In this document: one piece after another, positions 28,540 to 36,227 of the stretch
How positions within the stretch are numbered: the first letter of the stretch is position 1
Layout: each line of letters begins with the position of its first letter
From: Magnetococcales bacterium
GTDB lineage: Bacteria > Pseudomonadota > Magnetococcia > Magnetococcales > Magnetaquicoccaceae
Direction of reading: 5' to 3'
NCBI GenBank assembly: GCA_015231755.1
Contig: JADGAZ010000016.1
Span: 1 to 64,000, forward strand
DNA length: 64,000 nt
The notes under the pieces: generated by a model
Database searches by the model: none
What the model saw: only the letters and a program-made list of their open reading frames with translations
Told to the model about the DNA's origin: nothing
Program-made: the position numbers and the translations under genes

Positions 28540-29514
28540 TCAAGAAGACGGTGGAAATGATAATCTCTCGATGCGGGGGCGGAAAACCTCATGTAATTTT
28601 TCTAATTTGTCAGCAAGCCAGGAAAATTGCGACGGCCAATCTTTTTCCGACGCGACGTCGATGTTTGGATTGACTATGGCAATTTTTGAACTTTTTGCAT
28701 GAGGGAGTTCAAGCCAATCAACGGAAAATTCAAGCTCTTTTTCGATTTCATCTTTGTTGTCTTGTAATGCAGCAAAAGCTGCCTTCGGATTCATATCTCT
28801 TGGATAGATATTGATCTCAACACTGATGCGTTGCTTATCAATACTGGCTACTGCGCACAGGAGAAATCCGGTGCGGCCTATGGCAAAGTTGATCCAATGA
28901 CTGGTCGATGGTTTCTGAGGGCGCAGTACGGTTTTCTTGCGATTCTCTGAAAAGAAATCCCTGAGTCCCGTCCAATAGCGTTGATACAGAAGTGCATTTT
29001 CTGATAAATCTCTAGGATCTGGATTTTTAGTGACTCTTTTTCTCCAGTCGTTTGGTCGGGAAATCACGTTGAACTTGGGGGCGGGATCAGAGGTTCCGAT
29101 TTTCCAGAGTTCAATTTCCAAACCAAAGAAACCGTAATCCGCTGCTGTAATTTCGTTCATCCAGTCGAGCGCTGCCCGATGTTCATCCGTGAATGAAGTG
29201 GCCACCCACACAATGGCCTTTGCACTCACTCCCGCTGCGTAGGTAAGAATCTGTCCAAGATGAGAATGGTCAGTTCTTTCCAGCTGATTCTCAATAAGTA
29301 CGTATTGCTGTGTCAGGGTATCCTTGCATAGGAGATCCGCCTTGAAAATGCCAACGGAATGTTCTTGCGCGACAAGCTCAAGTTCCATTCCAATTGTCTT
29401 TCCAAGTTCCGCGAGATTTTCTTCTTGAGCAAGCCAGGGTGTGAAATGCTGCGCTTCGGATTTCCATACTGAGCGTAAATCATCCAGCTTGACAAGTGTT
29501 CCGAGTGTTATCAT
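28540..29514 (-). CDS. DUF4268-type protein with N-terminal nuclease-like domain
   Basis: A 324-residue protein. Residues about 40-120 resemble a PD-(D/E)xK nuclease-like fold, with Asp in FKADLLCKD and the ExQ-type motif YVLIENQLERTDHSHLGQIL followed by AAGVSAKAIVWVAT. The C-terminal half (from about residue 170, RYWTGLRDFFSENRKK and TGFLLCAVASIDKQRISVEI) matches what I know as DUF4268, often seen in mobile or defence-associated genes. The DNA is clearly more AT-rich than that around it, suggesting acquisition. It stands alone, with 458 bases on one side. It may be a solitary defence nuclease, but no partner or methylase is nearby. Confidence 0.7.
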   Translation of the reverse strand: MITLGTLVKLDDLRSVWKSEAQHFTPWLAQEENLAELGKTIGMELELVAQEHSVGIFKADLLCKDTLTQQYVLIENQLERTDHSHLGQILTYAAGVSAKAIVWVATSFTDEHRAALDWMNEITAADYGFFGLEIELWKIGTSDPAPKFNVISRPNDWRKRVTKNPDPRDLSENALLYQRYWTGLRDFFSENRKKTVLRPQKPSTSHWINFAIGRTGFLLCAVASIDKQRISVEINIYPRDMNPKAAFAALQDNKDEIEKELEFSVDWLELPHAKSSKIAIVNPNIDVASEKDWPSQFSWLADKLEKLHEVFRPRIERLSFPPSS

Positions 29515-29577
29515 CGATTCGGTCCTGTGTGTATTGGAGCTGTTGTATCGTCAGGAACGATTTCCGCCCGTCCGCCA

Positions 29578-32115
29578 TCAGGCCGGAGAACCCACCCGGG
29601 TGATGACCTGGGGATCTTCGGGGCTGGAGGGGCGGATTTCGATCACCTGGGCTGGTTCTTTGAGGTTCTGAAAATAGGCTGCGGCAGCGGCTGCGGCTTG
29701 TTCCTTGTCGGGATAACGACCGATCCAGATCAATTGCCAAGTGCGACCGTCGGCGTCGCGGGTTTCGCACAGATAGAGGTCAAGACCTTTGGCGGACAGT
29801 TGCACCAGTTTTTTGTCGGTTTCGGTCGGGTCCAGGAAGGCGGCCACCTGCACGGCGTATCCTGCCGGGTTGGGGCCGGTGGACGGAGTGGTGCGGTTTT
29901 CCGCTTGGCCTTTTTGGGGCGGGGGATTGGTGAAGGGCATGGGTTCGGAGACGGTGGAGCTGCCCTGCCGGGGCACCGGAATGATGATGCCGGGTCGGCC
30001 CTCCTGGTCGGTAAATCGCTTGAGGGTCTGGCGTGCCGCCTGTTCGTTTTCCATCCGACCGATGGAGACTTGATACCGGGTCTGTTTTCGGTCGTCCTGG
30101 ATTTCTCGCAGATACAGATCGTGGCCTTTGTCCTGCAACTGTCCGATCAGTTTGATGGCGGAGCCTTCGTCCCGGAAGCTGCCGACCTGGATGGTGTATT
30201 GCAGCAGATCCGGCGTGGGTTTCCGGGAGGCGGTTTTGGTTTCGTCGTCGGACATGAGATGAACAAACTGCTGCAAGGGGATGTTTTCCATTGCTTGCAG
30301 GGTGTTCGGGTCCGGGGATGGTTTGGAGGTCGGCACGATGTTGTCGGCGGGAGAGGGGTTGTGCTCACTTGAAGCGTGGACCGTCCGGGCCAGGGCGTCC
30401 AAGGCGTTGGAAACCTTTCCCTGGGAGGGGGGACGGTGATTGTCTCGGACCGTTTCGGCCAGAGCGGCGCGGGCTTCCTGGGCCGATAGCTCTTGTTCCG
30501 GGAGTCGGGTGGTTTGCACCGGTGGTGTCGCTGGGGTCTGGAGCGATTGTGGGGTTTCGGTTGCGGGTTCCGACTGGAAGAGCGCGTCCACCAGACCGTT
30601 CATGGCCTCTTCCTGGGCGGAGGTGAGGGGCGCATCGGTTGCGGAAGCGGCGATCCGGTTGTTTTCCGGCCGGTTCGGGGTGGTTGGCAAGGCGGATGTC
30701 ACCGGGGGCCGGGGGGGTTCCGGGGGTTGGGATGGGGCCGGGGGGGCAACCGCTTGCGGGGCTGGCGTTGTGGTTTGGGTCTGGGCCATGGTTGCGGGAA
30801 ACGCGGAGGCCGGAGGATCCGGCTGGACCAGGGTTTCCTTGAGGCGTCCCATGGCGGCGAGCAGTCGGAACGACTCCATCAGGAACTGGAACTCCTCTTC
30901 CACCAGCAGTCGTTTGGCGGCCTGAAGTTCGTGTTCGGAGTTGAGCAGGTCCAGCAGGCTTTCGCTGCCGAGACGGTGTTGCTCCTGATGATCGCGGTTG
31001 ACCGCCTGGATGGTTTCAAGATGTTTTTCCAGGCTCTGGGTCCGGGCGCGGGAGGCCAGCAGGGCGTTCCAGGCCCGATTGACCTTCTCTTCGATCTGTT
31101 GACGCACCTCTTCCATTTTATCCCGGAAGCGGGCGGCCTTGAAGGAACTCTCCTTGAACCGGGAGGTGTCGGAACCTCCCCGAAACAGATTGTACTTGAA
31201 ACGCAACATGGCCGACGCGTCCTGGGAGTAGCTTCGGGTGCCGCTGGCGTTGGCGCTGTCGGAAACCGCCATCTCCAGACTGATCTTGGGCCACAACGAG
31301 GCGGCGGTGGCCTTGCTTTCGGCACGGGTGGCATCCAGGTCCGCCTTGGCGGCCAGCAGGGCCGGATGACGGCTCATGGCGGTTCCCATGGCGTCGTCGC
31401 GGGTGGTGGGCAGTTGTTTGGGATCGATACGGGGAATGTCGAGTGTGCCGGGGGGGGGGAATCCCACCAGGGTGACGAAACGGCTTTCGGCACTGCGCAA
31501 CAGCCCTTCGGTGGAGGCCAGATCCGATGCGATCAGGGCAACCCGGCTTTCCGCCAGTCGGGCATCCATTTCCGCGGTGATGCCCAGACGGGTGGTCTGG
31601 CGGGTTTTGACCAGAATCTGCGAATGCAGCGTCATGGCCTCCTTGGCCACTTCCAGCAGCTTGCGCTGTTTCAGGACTTCGGCATAGGCCAGAGAGACAT
31701 CCAGGGTGACGGTCTCGGCCACGTCCAGAAAAGAATAGTCCGCCCCTTCGACCTGGGCTTTGGCCTGCGTCACCTTGTGAACCGTGTTGAATCCGTCGAA
31801 AATGGGTTGATTGATGTTCATTCCCGCTTCGCCCCGGTCCATGGTCAGACCGCCCCGATCCTGTATGCGTGTGGTGGGGGTGTTGACCCACTCCCGACCT
31901 GTGCCCATATTGAAGTCGATGGTGGGGAGATATCCGGCGAAGGCCTGACGGATTTTTTGACGGGTCTCTTCCAGTTCCTGTCCGGCGGCCAACAGTTTGG
32001 GATTGGATCTCAGAGCCTCGTTCAGGGCGTCGTCCAGCGATAGCGCCCATGCGGCGTGGATCGGACTGCAACACAGCAGCCACGGCAGCACGAAGGTGAG
32101 AAGGGTCCGTTTCAC
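29578..32115 (-). CDS. TolC-family outer-membrane protein fused to two SPOR domains
   Basis: An 845-residue protein. After a signal peptide (LLTFVLPWLLCCSPIHA) come the two TolC/OEP halves to about residue 450 (LSLDDALNEALRSNPKLLAA; MNINQPIFDGF; LKYNLFRGGSDTSRFK-like). A Pro/Thr/Ala-rich linker of about 180 residues follows, then two SPOR domains at about 637-714 (YTIQVGSFRDEGSAIKLI) and 752-827 (YAVQVAAFLDPTETDKKL). TolC forms the outer-membrane duct of type I secretion; SPOR domains bind denuded septal peptidoglycan. It diverges from the ABC/HlyD genes of the same system. The start is taken as GTG at 32115, just before the signal peptide. Confidence 0.88.
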   Translation of the reverse strand: MKRTLLTFVLPWLLCCSPIHAAWALSLDDALNEALRSNPKLLAAGQELEETRQKIRQAFAGYLPTIDFNMGTGREWVNTPTTRIQDRGGLTMDRGEAGMNINQPIFDGFNTVHKVTQAKAQVEGADYSFLDVAETVTLDVSLAYAEVLKQRKLLEVAKEAMTLHSQILVKTRQTTRLGITAEMDARLAESRVALIASDLASTEGLLRSAESRFVTLVGFPPPGTLDIPRIDPKQLPTTRDDAMGTAMSRHPALLAAKADLDATRAESKATAASLWPKISLEMAVSDSANASGTRSYSQDASAMLRFKYNLFRGGSDTSRFKESSFKAARFRDKMEEVRQQIEEKVNRAWNALLASRARTQSLEKHLETIQAVNRDHQEQHRLGSESLLDLLNSEHELQAAKRLLVEEEFQFLMESFRLLAAMGRLKETLVQPDPPASAFPATMAQTQTTTPAPQAVAPPAPSQPPEPPRPPVTSALPTTPNRPENNRIAASATDAPLTSAQEEAMNGLVDALFQSEPATETPQSLQTPATPPVQTTRLPEQELSAQEARAALAETVRDNHRPPSQGKVSNALDALARTVHASSEHNPSPADNIVPTSKPSPDPNTLQAMENIPLQQFVHLMSDDETKTASRKPTPDLLQYTIQVGSFRDEGSAIKLIGQLQDKGHDLYLREIQDDRKQTRYQVSIGRMENEQAARQTLKRFTDQEGRPGIIIPVPRQGSSTVSEPMPFTNPPPQKGQAENRTTPSTGPNPAGYAVQVAAFLDPTETDKKLVQLSAKGLDLYLCETRDADGRTWQLIWIGRYPDKEQAAAAAAAYFQNLKEPAQVIEIRPSSPEDPQVITRVGSPA

Positions 32116-32275
32116 AAGCAGGCACCCAAGGAACGGATGGAAGGTTGATGGTGAATGGACGTTTCGCAATTTGTATGCCTGTTATTTTGACATTCCTCCT
32201 TGAAATGCAGTCACGCTCAGCCGATAAGAGGTGCGGATAGTGACGAAGGCCAAAGGCGGGAACGGAGCCGGGATC

Positions 32276-34042
32276 ATGGTGAAGGATTCTTTTTTTTCCA
32301 AAGATGGATGGCCGGCGCGGCTGACCCCGTTTTCTGTGGTCAAGGACTCCTTGTGGGATCTGATGTTGGTTTCGACGCTGCTCAACCTGTTGGCTTTGGT
32401 TTTGCCGTTGACGCTGTTGCAGGTCTATGACCGCATCCTGCAAAACGAGGCCACCAGCACCTTGAGCCTGTTGCTGATCGGGGTCTCCGTGGCCTTGCTG
32501 GTGGAAGCCTTCCTGAAAATGGGCCGTTCCTACATCGGTGCTTGGCTGGGAGCCCGGTTTGAACACAATGCCAGCGTCAGCGCCCTGGAACGGCTCATGA
32601 GCCTCAACTTCGCCGACTTTGAACGGGCCGGGGCGGGGGTGCATCTGGAGCGGATTAACGCCCTCAACGTCATCAAGGATTTCTACTCCGGCAGCGCGGT
32701 GCTGGTGATTCTGGACCTGCCGTTCGTGCCGATCTTTCTGATCATGATCTACCATCTGGCCGGCTTGCTGGTATTGATTCCGGTGATCGTGTTTGTATTG
32801 TTCATGCTGTTCACGCTTTACATCGGCACCCAGCTCCACCGGGCGGTCTCCGAACGCATGAAGGCCGATGATATACGGGTCAATTTCATCATCGAGGTGT
32901 TGAACGGCATCCACGCGGTCAAGTCCATGGCCATGGAGGCCATGATGCTGCGTCGCTACGAGCGGCTTCAGGAAGCCTGCGCCCAGGGCGCCTTGCATGT
33001 CGGCATGCAAAGCGCGGACGCCCAGAACATCGGCTCGTTTTTTTCCCAGTTGACCACCGTGGCCGTGGTGGCGTTTGGGGGCATTCTGGTGATCAATCAC
33101 GATTTGACCATCGGTGGTCTGTCGGCGTGCAGCATGTTGGCGGGTCGATCCATTCAGCCGTTGCAGCGGGCTGTGGGCATCTGGGCCCGTTTTCAGACCA
33201 TTCGCGTGGCCAAACAACGGTTGAGCGCCATTTTTGAACTCAAGCCCGACGCCCCCCCCGGAACACCCCCCCTCCCGGAAGTGCAGGGCAGACTGGTGCT
33301 GGAGAATGTCAGTTTTTCCTATCCTGTGGAAGCGGCGGAACATGCGGGCAAGGACAAAACCGGATCAATGGCGGCGCCGATGGTGATCCGGGATGTCAAT
33401 CTGGTGGTCAATCCGGGGGAGAGCATCGCCATTCAGGGCACCACCGGCAAAACCACCCTGTTGTGGTTGATGATGGGAGCCATCCGTCCCACCAAAGGCA
33501 GGGTGCTGATCGACGATTATGACTTGGCCCATTACGATCCCAGTTCCTTGCACTCCCAGGTGGCCTACATGCCCCAGGTGGGCATGCTGTTCAAGGGAAC
33601 CATTCTGGACAATATCCACATGTTTCGGCCCGAACGGGAAGAGGCGGCTTTGGAAGCGGCGTCCAAGCTGCATCTGGAGGATTTCATCGCCAAACTGCCC
33701 AAAGGTTACGAAACCATCATCGACGATGGGGCCGACGAATCCATTCCCCGAGGCATCAAGCAGCGCATCACCATTGCCCGTGCCCTGGTCTCCGCGCCCC
33801 GCATCGTCTTGTTCGACGAGGCCAATACCGCCATCGACAGCAGCGGCGATGAGAAATTGAAGGCGTTGCTGGAAGCCATGCATGGCAAAACGACCCTGAT
33901 CATGGTCACCCATCGCCCCTCCCTGGAGAAAATTGCCGATCGGGTGTACGAAATCAAGGATGGCACCCTGGTTCCCAAACCTCCCAGGGCTCCGTTCGCT
34001 CCTCCCCCCTCCCCGGCGAAGCTGGATTCCCGGAGGTCTTGA
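32276..34042 (+). CDS. Type I secretion ABC transporter with abnormal ATP-binding motifs
   Basis: A 588-residue permease-ATPase of the PrtD/LapB type: six membrane helices in residues 20-300 (LTLLQVYDRILQNEATSTL), then a nucleotide-binding domain. The Walker A reads G388-T-T-G-K-T, two residues shorter than GxxGxGKS/T, and the signature loop reads S489-I-P-R-G-I-K-Q instead of LSGGQ. The Q-loop (AYMPQVGMLF), Walker B LFDEANTAID (E515) and H-loop VTHRPS are present. The frame is otherwise clean. GGAG stands 8 bases before ATG 32276; a GTG at 32231 is possible. It ends 4 bases before a second ABC gene and probably pairs with it. Confidence 0.88.
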   Translation: MVKDSFFSKDGWPARLTPFSVVKDSLWDLMLVSTLLNLLALVLPLTLLQVYDRILQNEATSTLSLLLIGVSVALLVEAFLKMGRSYIGAWLGARFEHNASVSALERLMSLNFADFERAGAGVHLERINALNVIKDFYSGSAVLVILDLPFVPIFLIMIYHLAGLLVLIPVIVFVLFMLFTLYIGTQLHRAVSERMKADDIRVNFIIEVLNGIHAVKSMAMEAMMLRRYERLQEACAQGALHVGMQSADAQNIGSFFSQLTTVAVVAFGGILVINHDLTIGGLSACSMLAGRSIQPLQRAVGIWARFQTIRVAKQRLSAIFELKPDAPPGTPPLPEVQGRLVLENVSFSYPVEAAEHAGKDKTGSMAAPMVIRDVNLVVNPGESIAIQGTTGKTTLLWLMMGAIRPTKGRVLIDDYDLAHYDPSSLHSQVAYMPQVGMLFKGTILDNIHMFRPEREEAALEAASKLHLEDFIAKLPKGYETIIDDGADESIPRGIKQRITIARALVSAPRIVLFDEANTAIDSSGDEKLKALLEAMHGKTTLIMVTHRPSLEKIADRVYEIKDGTLVPKPPRAPFAPPPSPAKLDSRRS

Positions 34043-34046
34043 CCCG

Positions 34047-36227
34047 ATGCCCGATTCCATTTTTTTCTCCGGCGAGGATCACGAACTGGAGTCCGTGCGG
34101 CGCATGATCCGTCCCCGGCAGCCTGTGACCGGTTTGCTGGCGGAGTTCGCCCGGCTTTCGGATTTTGGCGCCTGCATGATTCCATTGCTCATGTCTTTGG
34201 GCTATCGGGGGGATTTGCGCCATGTGGCCGAGGCGTTGCCCCACTTTGCCGAAACCCTGGACCTCACCGGCCTGCGCAACATGATGGCCAATCTCACCTA
34301 TGTCAGCCGACCGGCCCACCTCGACCTCAGAGAGATTGATCCCCGCTTGATGCCCTGTCTGTTCGTGCCGGACCAGCAGCCTTGTATGGTGCTGCTGAAA
34401 CGCAAAATGGATGGATGGATTCTGTTCAATGGGGCCACCGGTCAACTGGAGCGTCAGCCCCTGGCTTACATTCCCGGTACCATCTATTTTTTCGCGCCCA
34501 TGGACCTGGGAGAACGGGCCGCCATCCAAAAGCGGCTCGGTTGGTTCCGCATGGTGGCGGAACGGTTCCGGCAGTTGATCGTCTATATTTTCATGGTCAC
34601 CTTCGCCATCACCTTGTTGCAGGTCGCTCCGCCACTGTTCACCATGGCTGTCTATGATCGTGTGGTGGGCAGTCGGTCCCTGGAGACCTTGGGTTATTTG
34701 CTGATCGGGATCGGCGTGGTGATGACTTTCGATTGGCTGATGCGGAAATTGCGCACTAAAATGCTCATGTATATCGGTTCACGCATGGACAGCATTGTCA
34801 GCAACGCCATTTTCATGCGCATTCTGTCCCTGACCCCCAGCTTTACCGAACGGGCTCCCACCGGCGCCCAGGTGGCCCGCATCAAGGATTTCGATTCGGT
34901 GCGTGAGTTTTTCACCGGGCCGTTGATGATGGTGTTTTTCGAGTTGCCTTTTTCCATCGTTTTTTTTGGGGTGATCGCCCTTCTCGGTGGGCCGTTGGCC
35001 ATCGTGCCCATGGTGACCATGGCTTTGTTCGTGGCCTTGTGGGCCGTGATGATGCCCATGGTGGCCCGGGAAGAGGCCCGCTCCCGTCGAGCGAGCAGCC
35101 GCAAACAGGAATTCGTCGTCGAGGCTTTGGGCCGGATGCGGGCGCTCAAATACGGGGGAATGGAGTCCATCTGGCTGGAACGGTTTCGTCAATTGTCGGC
35201 CCAGGCCGCCATGGCCAACTTTCGTACCGCCCTCATCAACGCTGCGGTCAACGCCATCTCCACCGTGTTGATCGTCGGTTCCGGGGTGGTGGTGATCGGA
35301 CTCGGGGTGTTCCGGGTGATGGACGCCTCCATGACCACCGGTGGTCTGGTGGCCTCCATGGTGTTGGTGTGGCGGGTGCTGGCTCCGATCCAAAGCGCTT
35401 TCATCGCCATGACCCGGCTGGAACAGGTCCGTTCCAGCATTACCCAGATCAACGGATTGATGAATGTCGTCCCGGAACGGGAAGAGTATACTTCCATCGA
35501 ACCGATCAAAACCTTCAAGGGTCAGATTTCCTTTGTGCGGGTCAGCATCCGTTATGTTCCCGAGGCGGAACCCGCCCTCATGGGAGTCAATTTCGAGGTC
35601 ACTCCGGGTCAGGTGGTGGCCCTGATCGGTCCCAACGGTTGTGGCAAGTCCACGGTGGTCAAGCTGATCGCCGGACTCTATGCCCCCCAGGCCGGAAGCA
35701 TCCGCATCGACGGATTGGACATCCGCCAGATGAATGTCATCGAATTGCGTCACGCCGTGGCCTATGTGCCCCAGACCTGTAGCCTTTTTTATGGCACCAT
35801 TGCCCAAAATCTCCGACTGGCCCACGCCACCGCATCGGACGAGGATCTGGAAGATGCCTGTCGCAAGGCCCAGGTGTATGACGAAATCATGGCGTTGCCC
35901 AAAAAATTCTGGACCCGGGTGGGGGACCAGAAATCCGCCCAGCTTCCCGCCAGCATGGTCCAGAAACTCTCCTTGGCCCGCGCCTATCTGAAACCCTCCC
36001 AGATCATGCTGTTCGATGAACCGGCCAACAGCCTTGGCTGGGAGGATGATCAGGCCTTCATTCGGGTGGTCAAGGAGTGGCGGGGCAAACGGACCATCTT
36101 TATCGTCACCCACCGGCCCAGCCATGTGCGCATCGCCGATCTGGTCTTGTATTTCGATCAGGGCTATTTGCGTCTTGCCGGCAAGCCGGATGATGTGTTG
36201 CGTCAAATTCCAGGAGGTTTTGTATGA
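34047..36227 (+). CDS. Type I secretion ABC transporter with C39-like domain
   Basis: A 726-residue exporter: an N-terminal C39-peptidase-like domain (residues about 30-160) in which the catalytic Cys/His are not seen (QPCMVLLKRKMDGWILFNG), as in HlyB/LapB; six helices (VAPPLFTMAVYDRVVGSRS); and a nucleotide-binding domain. The Walker A is normal (G528-P-N-G-C-G-K-S-T), but the signature is L633-P-A-S-M-V-Q. Walker B LFDEPANSLG (E658) and H-loop VTHRPS are kept. GGAGG lies 10 bases before the ATG. It overlaps the adaptor gene (ATGA). With the preceding gene it would form a heterodimer in which only this protein has a full Walker A. Confidence 0.9.
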   Translation: MPDSIFFSGEDHELESVRRMIRPRQPVTGLLAEFARLSDFGACMIPLLMSLGYRGDLRHVAEALPHFAETLDLTGLRNMMANLTYVSRPAHLDLREIDPRLMPCLFVPDQQPCMVLLKRKMDGWILFNGATGQLERQPLAYIPGTIYFFAPMDLGERAAIQKRLGWFRMVAERFRQLIVYIFMVTFAITLLQVAPPLFTMAVYDRVVGSRSLETLGYLLIGIGVVMTFDWLMRKLRTKMLMYIGSRMDSIVSNAIFMRILSLTPSFTERAPTGAQVARIKDFDSVREFFTGPLMMVFFELPFSIVFFGVIALLGGPLAIVPMVTMALFVALWAVMMPMVAREEARSRRASSRKQEFVVEALGRMRALKYGGMESIWLERFRQLSAQAAMANFRTALINAAVNAISTVLIVGSGVVVIGLGVFRVMDASMTTGGLVASMVLVWRVLAPIQSAFIAMTRLEQVRSSITQINGLMNVVPEREEYTSIEPIKTFKGQISFVRVSIRYVPEAEPALMGVNFEVTPGQVVALIGPNGCGKSTVVKLIAGLYAPQAGSIRIDGLDIRQMNVIELRHAVAYVPQTCSLFYGTIAQNLRLAHATASDEDLEDACRKAQVYDEIMALPKKFWTRVGDQKSAQLPASMVQKLSLARAYLKPSQIMLFDEPANSLGWEDDQAFIRVVKEWRGKRTIFIVTHRPSHVRIADLVLYFDQGYLRLAGKPDDVLRQIPGGFV

